Shown here piece by piece: positions 30,667 to 39,780 of a DNA stretch of 64,000 nt. The stretch covers positions 4,431,501 through 4,495,500 of the forward strand of contig NZ_CP110644.1 of assembly GCF_026153515.1 (NCBI RefSeq). Reading direction: 5' to 3'. The notes beneath the pieces are model-generated. The model was not told the origin of the DNA. It saw only the letters and a list, made by a program, of their open reading frames with translations, and did no database searches. Every line of letters begins with the position of its first letter. The stretch's first letter is position 1. Source of the stretch: Pseudomonas sp. KU26590. GTDB lineage: Bacteria > Pseudomonadota > Gammaproteobacteria > Pseudomonadales > Pseudomonadaceae. The translations under genes and the position numbers were made by a program.

Positions 30667-32118
30667 ATGCAACTGATTCCCTGCATTATTGCTGGCGGCG
30701 CCGGCACCCGGCTGTGGCCTGTTTCACGGGAGGCAATGCCCAAACCTTTCATGCGCTTGCCGGACGGTGAAAGCCTGCTGCAGAAGACGTTCAACCGCGC
30801 CAGCCAGCTGGACGGCGTCGAGAGCGTTCTCACCGTCACCAACAGGGAAGTGTATTTCCGCACCGTCGATGACTATCGGCTGCTGAACAAGCACCAGCTG
30901 GCGCTGGAGTTTCTACTCGAGCCGTTCGGCCGCAACACCGCCCCCGCCATCGCCGCCGCGGCGCTGCACGTTCAGGCGCGTTACGGTGATGACGCACAGC
31001 TGCTGATTCTGCCGGCGGACCAGTTGATCACCGACGTTGCCGCCTTCGAGAAGGCCGTGCAGAGCGCACGCAAACTGGCGGACGAGGGATGGCTGGTGAC
31101 GTTCGGGCTGATCCCCTCCCGCGCCGAAACAGGTTTTGGCTACATCGAGAAAGGCCAGGCCCTCAGCAGCGAGGCCTATCAGGTCGCGCGCTTCGTTGAG
31201 AAACCCGATGCCGTCACCGCCCAGGACTATCTCGCAGGCGGTCTGCATTTGTGGAATGCCGGGATGTTCTGCATGCGCGTCGATGTGCTGCTGACCGAAC
31301 TGGAACTTCACGCGCCGGACGTGCTGGCTGCGGTGCGCCATTGCCTGGTGCAGTGCAACACCAAGGAAGGCCGCAACGAGTTGCAGATCGAGCTGGACAG
31401 CACGACCTTCGCCCTGACCCCGGACATTTCCATCGACTACGCGTTGATGGAGCATTCGCAGAGGGTCGCGGTGGTGCCCTGCGAGATGGGCTGGAGCGAT
31501 ATCGGTTCGTGGCAGGCCATTCGCGAGCTGAGTCCAGCCGATGAAAATGGCAACCGATGCAACGGCGAGGTGGTGCTGCACGACGTGACCAACTGCTACA
31601 TCGACTCGAAAAAGCGCCTGGTGGGTGGGGTGGGCCTGGACAACCTGATCATCATCGACACCCCGGACGCGTTGCTGATCGCCGACGCCGATCGCAGTCA
31701 GGAGGTCAAGATCATCGCCCAGGAGCTCAAGCGTCAGGGGCATCCGGCGTACCTGTTGCACAACACGGTCACTCGGCCATGGGGCACTTACACGGTGCTG
31801 GAGGAAGGCAAGCGCTTCAAGATCAAGCGCATCGTGGTGAAGCCGCAGGCCTCGTTGTCGCTGCAGATGCATCACCACCGCAGCGAGCACTGGATCGTGG
31901 TCAGCGGCATGGCGCGGGTTACCAATGGCGAAGATGAGTTTATGCTCGATACCAACGAATCGACGTTCATCAAGCCCGGGCACACCCATCGGCTGGTCAA
32001 CCCGGGGGTGATTGATCTGGTGATGATCGAGGTGCAAAGCGGCGAGTATTTGGGGGAAGACGACATCGTGCGGTTTACCGATGTGTATGGGCGGGTGCCT
32101 GAAGCTGCGAAAGCTTAG
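30667..32118 (+). CDS. Bifunctional mannose-1-phosphate guanylyltransferase / mannose-6-phosphate isomerase
   Basis: 483-residue type II PMI-GMP enzyme of the AlgA/PslB/CpsB family that makes GDP-mannose for polysaccharide synthesis. The N-terminal nucleotidyltransferase carries IIAGGAGTRLWPVSREAMPK with the signature Lys and FVEKPDAVTAQDYL. The C-terminal cupin isomerase has QMHHHRSEHWIVVSGMA with metal-binding His and Glu, and GHTHRLVNPGVIDL. It is not inside an exopolysaccharide operon here, so it may be a stand-alone copy supporting alginate, Psl or LPS. It is followed by a mosaic repeat element. Confidence 0.94.
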   Translation: MQLIPCIIAGGAGTRLWPVSREAMPKPFMRLPDGESLLQKTFNRASQLDGVESVLTVTNREVYFRTVDDYRLLNKHQLALEFLLEPFGRNTAPAIAAAALHVQARYGDDAQLLILPADQLITDVAAFEKAVQSARKLADEGWLVTFGLIPSRAETGFGYIEKGQALSSEAYQVARFVEKPDAVTAQDYLAGGLHLWNAGMFCMRVDVLLTELELHAPDVLAAVRHCLVQCNTKEGRNELQIELDSTTFALTPDISIDYALMEHSQRVAVVPCEMGWSDIGSWQAIRELSPADENGNRCNGEVVLHDVTNCYIDSKKRLVGGVGLDNLIIIDTPDALLIADADRSQEVKIIAQELKRQGHPAYLLHNTVTRPWGTYTVLEEGKRFKIKRIVVKPQASLSLQMHHHRSEHWIVVSGMARVTNGEDEFMLDTNESTFIKPGHTHRLVNPGVIDLVMIEVQSGEYLGEDDIVRFTDVYGRVPEAAKA

Positions 32119-32952
32119 GCGTGGCCTGATTAGATCAAGGGCGTCGGCCTAACGGCCTCGGTTTCGCCTTCGGCGAGTTACTTGGAAAAGCACCCCAAGT
32201 AACCAAAGGTGCTTGCTCTCGGTTTGGCCCGCCTTCGTCGGGTTCCCTCACTCCGACGACGCTCCGTGGGCCCGCGCCGAACGGACATCCATGTCCTAGC
32301 GGCGCTCTCGCGGCATCCATGCCGCTCGGCCCACTCCGTGTCGTCTGCGTTCGGCCTGCACCCAAGTCGCGATTTGCGGTGTTAGACCTATCGCGTAAGA
32401 AGATCAAGATCAAAATCTACAGCAGATCAAAGGCTTCCCGGCTAAAGCCGGTCCTACCAAGGCGCGGGGTGTCAGTTGATCGTTCCCACGCTCCGCGTGG
32501 GAATGCATTCCGTGACGCTCCGCGTCACCTCGCCGGCCTGAAGGCGCGTCTGCTGCGGGACGCAGAGCGTCCGGGGCTGCGTTACCACGCGGAGCGTGGG
32601 AACGATCAGGGATAGTGGCGGCGACCTCAACTGTAGGACCGGCTTCAGCCGGGAAGCTTCTGATCTGCTTTTGATCTTCGTACGCAAGAAGTCCAGACAC
32701 CACAAGTCGCGACTTGGGTGCAGGCTGAACGCAGGTCTCGCGCAGTGGGCCGAGCCGCATGGATGCGGCGAGAGCGCCGTCAGGACATGGATGTCCGTTC
32801 GGCGCGGGCCCACGGAGCGAGACCGGAGTGAAGGAACCCGACGAAGTCGGGCCCAACCAAGAGCAGGCACTTTTGGTTACTTTTGGTGCTTTTCAAAAGT
32901 AACTCGCCGAAGGCGAAACAGTCTGCCCCCAGGCAGACGCTCTTGATCTTTT
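32119..32952. repeat. Mosaic inverted-repeat element 1
   Basis: About 820 bp of nested inverted repeats filling the whole gap. Outer arms (~32133-32384 and ~32692-32950) are imperfect reverse complements sharing TTTCGCCTTCGGCGAGTTAC and GGGCCCGCGCCGAACGGACA-type blocks. Inside them are family 1 REPs (32435-32460 and 32632-32658), then CGTTCCCACGCTCCGCGTGG (from 32481) and its inverse (to 32610), around a ~75-bp core. A second copy of the whole plan is at 58.9-59.8 kb. Short frames through it are not believable genes. Confidence 0.85.
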
Positions 32953-33828
32953 TTAGAGCGCCACCGCGCCCTTGACGTACTCAACAAACCTAACCACCGC
33001 CGGGGCCTTCTCGTGGCGTCGGTGGATCAGCGACAACGACGAGTTCGGCAGACAATCCTCAATCCGCCGATACACCACATTCGGCAAACGAATGTGATCA
33101 ACCACCGACTCCGGCACCACCGCCACCCCCTGTCCGAGACTCACCAGCGCAATCACCGACACCAGCCCTCCCGGCTGCGGACCCAGTGTCGGCGCGAAGC
33201 CACCGTGGGCCGCTACTTCCAGCGTGCCGGAAATCTGCTCAGGCAGGATGAACGTCTCGTTCTGCAGGTTCACCGCATGGATGACCTTCAGCTTGCCCAG
33301 CCATGAACTGTCCGGAAGCGCCAGAGCAAACCCCTCGGTCAGCAGCTGCACGGAGTTGACGGAATCGGGTAGCTGCATGGGAGAGCGGATAAAACCCACG
33401 TCCAGTCGCCCCTCCTCGATCAGCCGCGGCAGCGTCGGCATCAGGTGCTCGTTGATGCTGAACTCCACCTCGGCATAGCACTGCCGAAACTGACTGACGT
33501 GGCGCTGCAACACCCCCGAAAATACCGCTGAGGCAACGTAGCCCAACTCGATCCTGCCGGCCTCGCCACGGCCGGCGCGCTGAACGTTGTATTGCGCGGT
33601 TTCAAACTGACGCACCGCCAGCTCAGCTTCGATCTGCAGCGCTCGCCCCGCTTCCGTCAGCCTGACCTCGCGCTGCTCACGCAGAAACAGTCGGGTGCCC
33701 AAGGCATTTTCCAGGTCCTGAATCTGTCGCGTCAGCGTGGGAGGCGCGATGCCCAGTTGCTCGGCGGCGCGGGTGAAATGCCGATGACGGGCAACGGCCA
33801 GAAAATAACGAAAATGGCGGATTTCCAT
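32953..33828 (-). CDS. LysR-family transcriptional regulator
   Basis: 291 residues: the winged helix-turn-helix at residues 1-60 (FLAVARHRHFTRAAEQLGIA, PTLTRQIQDLENALGTRLF) and a periplasmic-binding-like effector domain from about residue 90 (GRIELGYVASAVFSGVLQRH). The effector domain resembles the BenM/CatM group that senses aromatic or small acids. It is divergent from an MFS exporter-type gene and likely controls it. A palindrome over its ribosome binding site (33835-33849) hints at self-control. Confidence 0.93.
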   Translation of the reverse strand: MEIRHFRYFLAVARHRHFTRAAEQLGIAPPTLTRQIQDLENALGTRLFLREQREVRLTEAGRALQIEAELAVRQFETAQYNVQRAGRGEAGRIELGYVASAVFSGVLQRHVSQFRQCYAEVEFSINEHLMPTLPRLIEEGRLDVGFIRSPMQLPDSVNSVQLLTEGFALALPDSSWLGKLKVIHAVNLQNETFILPEQISGTLEVAAHGGFAPTLGPQPGGLVSVIALVSLGQGVAVVPESVVDHIRLPNVVYRRIEDCLPNSSLSLIHRRHEKAPAVVRFVEYVKGAVAL

Positions 33829-33834
33829 GAAGCG

Positions 33835-33849
33835 TTACCTGACAGGTAA
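33835..33849. promoter_or_regulatory. Palindrome overlapping the lysR ribosome binding site
   Basis: TTACCT-GAC-AGGTAA is a perfect inverted repeat. On the - strand the AGGTAA arm is the probable Shine-Dalgarno, 6-7 bp before the lysR ATG, so either a protein or the mRNA hairpin could block translation. Confidence 0.5.
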
Positions 33850-33978
33850 TGAAAACGCGAGGTGCGGGTAACAGAGCATAGGGCATATCCGCTTACTCTG
33901 TTCCCACGCTGGTCAACCGCGCTCGCCTCTCACCGATGGGCGTTAGCCAGCACCTAATAACCGCCGGAGCCCAGATCC

Positions 33979-35508
33979 ATGTCTCGACCCAGCCCCCGCA
34001 TGACCCTGCTAACGGCCTCTGGCGTGTGCGCCTTGATCGTGCTCGACACCAATATCGTCGCCGTGACCCTGCCGAGCATCGCGCGCGACCTGGGCGCCGG
34101 CTTTGCCGACATCGAGTGGGTGGTCAGCGCCTACATGCTGGCCTTCGCCGCGCTGTTGCTGCCCGCGGGCAGCCTGGCTGATCGCTTTGGACGCAAGCGC
34201 ATGCTGGTTACCGGGCTGGTGCTGTTCATCCTGGCGTCGCTGGGCTGTGGGGCAGCACCGGACATTCTGTTCCTCGACATTGCCCGGGCGATCAAGGGCG
34301 TCGGCGCGGCGCTGCTGCTGACCTCGGCGCTGGCGACCATCGGCCACGTTTTCCATGATGAAGCCGAGCGCGCCAAGGCCTGGGCGTTCTGGGGCGCGTG
34401 CATGGGCGTGGCCATGACCGCCGCGCCCACGGTCGGCGGGCTGATCGCCGATCTGGTCGGCTGGCGCTGGATTTTCTACCTCAACCTGCCGGTGGGCTTG
34501 GGCCTGCTGGTGATGGTCATGCGTAACATCGAGGAGTCGCGCAACGAGCAGTCGGCGCGTCTCGACCCTTGGGGCAGCCTGTTTTTCAGCGCCAGTCTGC
34601 TGAGCCTGATCTGGGGCCTGATCGAAGCCAACCGGATCGGCTGGGACCAACCGCTGACGTCCATGCGCCTGGCCGCTGGCGCGGTGTTGCTCGTGCTGTT
34701 CGTGATTGCCGAGCGTGTGCAACGTCGGCCGATGGTGGATTTGCAGTTGTTCACATACCCGCGTTTCATCGGCGCGCTGCTCGGCATGTTCGCCTACGCC
34801 GGTTGCGCCCAGGTGATGATGACGCTGCTGCCGTTTTACCTGCAGAGCGGCCTGGGCTTCAGCGCTATTGATTCGGGACTGGGCATGCTGCCGTTCGCGA
34901 TCACCATGTTGTTGTTGCCGCGCTTCGGGCCGACGATCTCACGCCACCTTTCACCGTCCGCCATCATGGCCCTGGGCCTGACCCTCGTGGGCATCGGCAA
35001 CCTGCTGTGCGCCTGGGCCACTGGGATTGGCGGGTACCCGGCGTTCGCCGCGGCAATGGCGGTGACCGGTGCGGGCGCAGGGTTGCTCAATGGAGACACG
35101 CAGAAAAACATCATGGCCTGCGTGCCCCGCGAACGCACCGGCATGGCGTCGGGGATGAGCACGACCATGCGTTTCAGCGCGATCATGCTGGCGATCGGCG
35201 TCTACGGCGCGCTGCTCGCCAGCCACACGCTGGGCTCGCTGAAAGACAGACTGGCGACCGTTGCACCCAAGCTCCTCGATCAGGCCGAGCACATCGCCTC
35301 ACGGGTGGTGGCCGGCGACATGAACGCTGCGCTGCAAACGGTCGATGCCGGCGCGCGGGGAATGATTCAGCCGCTCGCCAGGGACGCCTTTGTCTCGGGC
35401 TTCGGCTCGGTGTTGTGGGTGTCGGGCGTAATCGCCTTGTTCGCGGCAGCGCTGGTGGGCACGTTGATGCGCAAGCCGATTCCGCTGATGCACCTGAAAA
35501 CCGCCTGA
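33979..35508 (+). CDS. MFS transporter, DHA2 (14-TM) family
   Basis: 509-residue inner-membrane drug:H+ antiporter-like protein. The N-terminal block LDTNIVAVTLPSIARDLGAG and AGSLADRFGRKRMLVTGLVL (motif A) are typical of DHA2/EmrB proteins, and about 14 hydrophobic segments are visible. Long C-terminal loop (residues ~415-470) before the final membrane helix. Start chosen at ATG 33979; ATG at 34000 is possible. It faces the lysR gene across a 150-bp control region. Substrate unknown. Confidence 0.9.
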   Translation: MSRPSPRMTLLTASGVCALIVLDTNIVAVTLPSIARDLGAGFADIEWVVSAYMLAFAALLLPAGSLADRFGRKRMLVTGLVLFILASLGCGAAPDILFLDIARAIKGVGAALLLTSALATIGHVFHDEAERAKAWAFWGACMGVAMTAAPTVGGLIADLVGWRWIFYLNLPVGLGLLVMVMRNIEESRNEQSARLDPWGSLFFSASLLSLIWGLIEANRIGWDQPLTSMRLAAGAVLLVLFVIAERVQRRPMVDLQLFTYPRFIGALLGMFAYAGCAQVMMTLLPFYLQSGLGFSAIDSGLGMLPFAITMLLLPRFGPTISRHLSPSAIMALGLTLVGIGNLLCAWATGIGGYPAFAAAMAVTGAGAGLLNGDTQKNIMACVPRERTGMASGMSTTMRFSAIMLAIGVYGALLASHTLGSLKDRLATVAPKLLDQAEHIASRVVAGDMNAALQTVDAGARGMIQPLARDAFVSGFGSVLWVSGVIALFAAALVGTLMRKPIPLMHLKTA

Positions 35509-35533
35509 TTCACACGCTTGCGCCGGCGGGTCT

Positions 35534-36688
35534 TCAACCGGCAGCGAGGGCCCAGACCCGCGCCAGATCCCGCGCGCGGTCGTGGAGCAAGGTCGCGGCG
35601 TTGGCGCAGGCGAACTCCAGCGTCATTGGCCCGCTGGTCACGGCGAAGGCGGCGCTGATGCCGTGGGCATACAGGTCGGCGTAGCCCTCACCCAGTGTCC
35701 CGGCCAGGACAATGACCGGCACGTTTTTGCGCTGAGCCATCCGGGCGACGCCGAAGGGGGTTTTGCCGCGCAGGGTCTGGGCATCGAAGCGGCCCTCGCC
35801 GGTGATCACCAGGTCTGCACCCTCCAGCGCATCAGCCAGTCCGGTCAGGTCGGCCACCACCTCCACACCGGGGCGGAACGACGCATTCAGATAGGCCTTG
35901 GCGGCGAAGCCCATACCCCCTGCCGCGCCGCTGCCGGGGTATTCGCTCTCGTCGCGGCCTAGCGCCTGGGCTGAGTGCTCGGCGAAATGCCCCAGCGCTG
36001 CGTCCAGCGCCAGCACCTGTTCGGGCGACGCGCCCTTCTGCGGGCCGAAGATGTGCGAGGCGCCTTGCACGCCGCACAGGGGATTGTTGACGTCGGCGGC
36101 CACTTCGAACTGCACGCTGCTCAAGCGTGGGTCGAGCCCGGTCAGGTCGATGCGCGCCAGTTGCGCCAGGGCCAGGCCACCAGGCGCGAGGGGTCGATCG
36201 TCGCGGTCGAGGAAGCGCGCGCCCAGCGCCGAGAGCATGCCGGTGCCGGCATCATTGGTCGCGCTACCGCCGATGGCCAGAATCACGCGCTCGGCGCCGG
36301 CGTCCAGCGCGGCCTTGATCAGCTCGCCGGTGCCGAACGTGCTGGTGACCGTCGCGTCACGCTGTTCCAGGCTCAGCAGCTGCAAACCGCTGGCCATGGC
36401 CATTTCGATGATCGCCGTGCGCGTTTCCTCCAGCCAGCCCCACTGCGCCTGCACCGGTTGAGCGCCCTGAACTGCACCACCCAAGGGCCCGCTGACCTGA
36501 TTGCTCATCCATTCACCATCGCAGGCCGCCAATACGGCTTCGATGGTGCCCTCCCCGCCATCGGCCATCGGGCACTCAACCAACTGGGCATCAGGCCAGA
36601 CGTCGATGAGCCCGGCGGCGATGGCCTGGGCAACACTTTGGGCGCTGAGGCTGTCTTTGAACGAGTCCGGGGCGATGACGATTTTCAT
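35534..36688 (-). CDS. garK: Glycerate kinase (GarK/GlxK family)
   Basis: 384-residue kinase that phosphorylates D-glycerate, usually to 2-phosphoglycerate, the last step of glucarate/galactarate and glyoxylate use. Family marks: MKIVIAPDSFKDSLSAQSVA, CPMADGGEGTIEAVL, ILAIGGSATNDAGTGMLSAL, GPQKGASPEQV and LVITGEGRFDAQTLRGK. It is downstream of cdaR on the same strand (117-bp gap) and near gudPD, which supports the glycerate role. Confidence 0.95.
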   Translation of the reverse strand: MKIVIAPDSFKDSLSAQSVAQAIAAGLIDVWPDAQLVECPMADGGEGTIEAVLAACDGEWMSNQVSGPLGGAVQGAQPVQAQWGWLEETRTAIIEMAMASGLQLLSLEQRDATVTSTFGTGELIKAALDAGAERVILAIGGSATNDAGTGMLSALGARFLDRDDRPLAPGGLALAQLARIDLTGLDPRLSSVQFEVAADVNNPLCGVQGASHIFGPQKGASPEQVLALDAALGHFAEHSAQALGRDESEYPGSGAAGGMGFAAKAYLNASFRPGVEVVADLTGLADALEGADLVITGEGRFDAQTLRGKTPFGVARMAQRKNVPVIVLAGTLGEGYADLYAHGISAAFAVTSGPMTLEFACANAATLLHDRARDLARVWALAAG

Positions 36689-36805
36689 TGTTGCTCTCCT
36701 TGTCTGATGGCCGATCTTCGCACCGTGGGGGCGACTTTACCGCCTTGCGCTTGCACAACAGGCGGCTCTTTGGGTTGTTCAAACGAACAAAGCCGCGAAA
36801 GCCTC

Positions 36806-37891
36806 TTACTTGACCACCATCTGCGCGCCGAGGTACAGGCGCAGGAGGTCTTCGGTCCGGTAGGGATCGCAACCGGTCAGTTCGGTGATTTTCTCAAGCC
36901 GGTAACGCAGGCTGTTGCGATGGATGCCCAGCGCTTCGGCACAGGCCTGGCTTTCGCCGCTGTAGTCGAACCAGGCGCGCAGGGTGTCGAGCAGTTGAGT
37001 GTTGTCGTGCAAGCGTCTGATCGGCTCGGCGATGCCTTCGGCCAGCCAGTCGTGGCGGTTGCGCCAGAACAGCAGCGCGACGCGGTGGCTGGCCAGGCGC
37101 ATCAGTTTGACGTCGGGCCGTAGCTGGCGTGCGTAATCGAGCAGGTCGCGGGCAGCGGTGCAAGCCGCGCGCAGGGAGGCCAGGTCCGACGAAGGTTCGA
37201 CGGTTGCCATGCGTTGTACAGGCCAGCCTTGTTCGTCGAAAAGCGCCAGCAACACGGCGTCGTCTCGGTCCTTGCCCACTGCGCGGCACCAGTAAATCAA
37301 ACCCGGCTCGCACGGCAGGCACCAGCTGTTGGCGTAACGGCCGAACAGCCACACACTCATCGCACCGGCATAGGTCGCGCCTTCAGGCAATTCGAGCAAC
37401 ACGGCCTGGCGGGGCAACTGCGGCTGCAAACCCAACTGCTCGGCTTCGGCGACCAGGTGGGCAGCGCTGTCGCCGAGCAAGATCCGCGACAGCAAATCTT
37501 CACTGCGTTGATGCCGCCACTCCTGATCGTCCTGCTGGCGTCGATGCTCCATGAGCATCTCGGCGGTCATCTTCACCAGCTCCGCGTAGACCCGCACGTC
37601 ATCGGGCTCGCCGGTAATGCCGAGCACGCCGATCAGTTTCTGATCCAGCATCAACGGCAGATTCACCCCCGGCCGCACGCCGTCGAGCTGCCGGGCGGTG
37701 TGTGAATCGATCTCCACGACACGGCTGTTGGCGAGGACCAGCTGCGCCCCTTCATGCCGGGTGTACAACCGCTCCGCCTCGCCGCTGCCAATGATGATGC
37801 CCAGGTAATCCATGACATTGACGTTGCACGGCAAAATCGCCATCGCCCGGTCGACGATGTCCTGGGCGAGGGCGTGGTCAAGGGCGAACAT
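36806..37891 (-). CDS. cdaR: Sugar diacid regulator CdaR
   Basis: 361-residue activator. The N-terminal sugar-diacid recognition domain shows LAQDIVDRAMAILPCNVNVM, IIGSGEAERLYTRHEGAQLV and GVLGITGEPDDVRVYAELVK. The C-terminal PucR-type helix-turn-helix is AEALGIHRNSLRYRLEKITE. In E. coli CdaR senses glucarate/galactarate/glycerate and activates gar and gud genes. A GTG at 37906 opens the same frame; I prefer the ATG at 37891, which starts MFALDHALAQDIV like other pseudomonad CdaR proteins. It likely controls garK and the nearby gud genes. Confidence 0.93.
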   Translation of the reverse strand: MFALDHALAQDIVDRAMAILPCNVNVMDYLGIIIGSGEAERLYTRHEGAQLVLANSRVVEIDSHTARQLDGVRPGVNLPLMLDQKLIGVLGITGEPDDVRVYAELVKMTAEMLMEHRRQQDDQEWRHQRSEDLLSRILLGDSAAHLVAEAEQLGLQPQLPRQAVLLELPEGATYAGAMSVWLFGRYANSWCLPCEPGLIYWCRAVGKDRDDAVLLALFDEQGWPVQRMATVEPSSDLASLRAACTAARDLLDYARQLRPDVKLMRLASHRVALLFWRNRHDWLAEGIAEPIRRLHDNTQLLDTLRAWFDYSGESQACAEALGIHRNSLRYRLEKITELTGCDPYRTEDLLRLYLGAQMVVK

Positions 37892-38080
37892 GAGGGGTGT
37901 CTGCACAGCGAAGGGAATGAGGGTTCATACACATCAGGTCTTGTTTTTGTGGGTGGAGGGAGTCTGCCTGAATTTTTCCAAGACTTCTCGCGCCAGTCCT
38001 GAGTGCATCGATATCCAACGGCGAGAGGCCGTGGCAGAGTGCGACCATACCTTTATGGCCCTCTCGAGCAATGCCTACTT

Positions 38081-39256
38081 ATGTTGAGAACCGCCGTCAA
38101 AAAGCTACACCGTCTCACCCTCCTCCTTTCCGCCCTGACCCTTCAGGCCTGCGCCTCAACCGAGGCGCCGTTGGGGCAGGCGAGTTTCGCCGACTATCGC
38201 CAGCAGACCATCGACTGGATGCAGGAGAACCGCACCTTTCAGACGACTGATCACCCGGCCGAGATCGAGTGGAATGCGCCTCGGGAATGGCGGCCTAAAG
38301 CGCCAGCCACACGGGGGATTTTGTTGGTCCATGGCCTCGGCGACTCCCCCTGGTCGTTCAATGACGTCGGCGAGGCGCTGGCGACGCAGGGGTTTCTGGT
38401 GCGCACGGTGTTGCTGCCGGGGCATGGCAGCAAGCCGGCGGACATGCTGGGGGTGACGCTCAAGCAGTGGCAGCAAGTGGTGCGCGAGCAGACGCAGCTT
38501 CTTGAGCGGGAGGTGCCGACGGTGTATCTGGGCGGGTTTTCGACCGGGGCGAATCTGGTGCTCGATTACGCCTACGAGCACCCGAATATCGCCGGCCTGG
38601 TGCTGTTCTCTCCGGCCTTCAAACCTGCGAACACCTACGCCTGGGTCACCCAATACATCGGCTGGTTTCGCCCCTGGCTGGCGAAGCCGGATGATGGCGT
38701 GCGCCCGATGCAGACGCCGGTCCGCTACCTGAACGTGCCCACCAACGGTTTCGCCCAGTTCTACCGCAGCGCGCTGCTGGCCCAGAAGCACCTCGCCAAA
38801 GCGGCCTACGACAAGCCGGTGTTTGTCGCCATCACCGAGCACGATTCGGTGCTGGACACCGGTTACGTGCTGGATACCTTCAATGCGCGCTTCACCCACC
38901 CGCTTAGCCGGCTGATCTGGTATGGCAACGACCCGGCTGCGGCGCAGAAAAACCCGAGGGTGTTGGTGCGCAACGACTTCCTGCCGGAATACCGCATCGC
39001 CCAGTTCTCGCACATGGGGCTGATGTTCTCACCTGCAAACCCTTTGTATGGGGTGAATGGCAGCCAGCGGATCTGCTGGAACGGGCAGTCATCCGCCGAC
39101 ATGCAGAAATGCCTGAATGCCGAGCCGCTGTGGTATTCCGATTGGGGCCATCGCGAACCGGGCAAGGTCTTCGCGCGGCTGACGTTCAATCCTTATTTCG
39201 AGTGGCAGTCGGGGGTGATGATGGAGGTTCTGGGGCATACACCGCCGAATCGATAA
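38081..39256 (+). CDS. Lipoprotein alpha/beta hydrolase
   Basis: 391 residues starting MLRTAVKK with a lipoprotein signal (lipobox L21-Q-A-C24; Ala at +2 favours the outer membrane). The hydrolase core has ILLVHGLGDSPWSFNDVGEA (oxyanion loop), the nucleophile elbow YLGGFSTGANLVLDYAYE (G-x-S-x-G), a candidate acid in ITEHDSVLDTGY and a His in FSHMGLMFSPAN. It resembles serine esterases/monoacylglycerol lipases. The frame opens at 38003 but the upstream part lacks a signal peptide. The ribosome site before 38081 is weak. Located between cdaR and a REP array; no clear link to sugar acid use. Confidence 0.85.
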   Translation: MLRTAVKKLHRLTLLLSALTLQACASTEAPLGQASFADYRQQTIDWMQENRTFQTTDHPAEIEWNAPREWRPKAPATRGILLVHGLGDSPWSFNDVGEALATQGFLVRTVLLPGHGSKPADMLGVTLKQWQQVVREQTQLLEREVPTVYLGGFSTGANLVLDYAYEHPNIAGLVLFSPAFKPANTYAWVTQYIGWFRPWLAKPDDGVRPMQTPVRYLNVPTNGFAQFYRSALLAQKHLAKAAYDKPVFVAITEHDSVLDTGYVLDTFNARFTHPLSRLIWYGNDPAAAQKNPRVLVRNDFLPEYRIAQFSHMGLMFSPANPLYGVNGSQRICWNGQSSADMQKCLNAEPLWYSDWGHREPGKVFARLTFNPYFEWQSGVMMEVLGHTPPNR

Positions 39257-39302
39257 ACCTGGCTTGTCAAACGCGCAGTCCTACAGGATGACTGCGTACT
39301 CA

Positions 39303-39736
39303 CGGTAGGACCGGCTTCAGCCGGGAAGAGGCCAGCTTGAACACCCTAGGACTTGCGGTGCGACGCACGACGCCTTCCCGGCTAAAGCCGGTCCCACAGG
39401 ATGACTGCGTTCAAATAGTGGGACCGGCTTCAGCCGGGAAGAGGCCAGTCTGAGCACCGTCAGATTTGTGGTGTGACTCCCGACGCCTTCCCGGCTAAAG
39501 CCGGTCCTACAGGGTGTAAGTATTTCGACCGTAGGACCGGCTTCAGCCGGGAAGAGGTCAGCTTGAGCACCCTCAGATCTGCGGTGCGACGCCCCACGCC
39601 TTCCCGGCTAAAGCCGATCCCACAGGATGACTGCGTTCAAATAGTGAGACCGGCTTCAGCCGGGAAGAGGCCGGTGTGAGTAACACAAATTTTGAGGTGT
39701 GACGCCAAATGCCTTCCCGGCTAAAGCCGGTCCCAC
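39303..39736. repeat. Tandem array of four family 1 REP doublets
   Basis: Eight REPs alternate in orientation (near 39304, 39373, 39420, 39487, 39532, 39600, 39645, 39713), making four inverted doublets with starts 112-116 bp apart. The spacers within doublets are also related (GCGGTGCGACG-like), so the array grew by tandem duplication of a ~113-bp unit. It fills the gap between the hydrolase and the convergent gntR gene. Confidence 0.9.
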
Positions 39737-39780
39737 TATTGGCCTCAGCATTCCCATTTGCTGCAAACCCATCACCCCCA

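Noticed and set aside
32135..32870. Several 90-150-codon frames in mosaic element 1
   Set aside because: They follow the inverted repeats, recur in the second element on both strands and lack ribosome sites.
39303..39736. Regularly spaced repeats resembling a CRISPR array
   Set aside because: Repeats alternate in orientation, spacers are related to each other and no cas genes are near; they are REP doublets.
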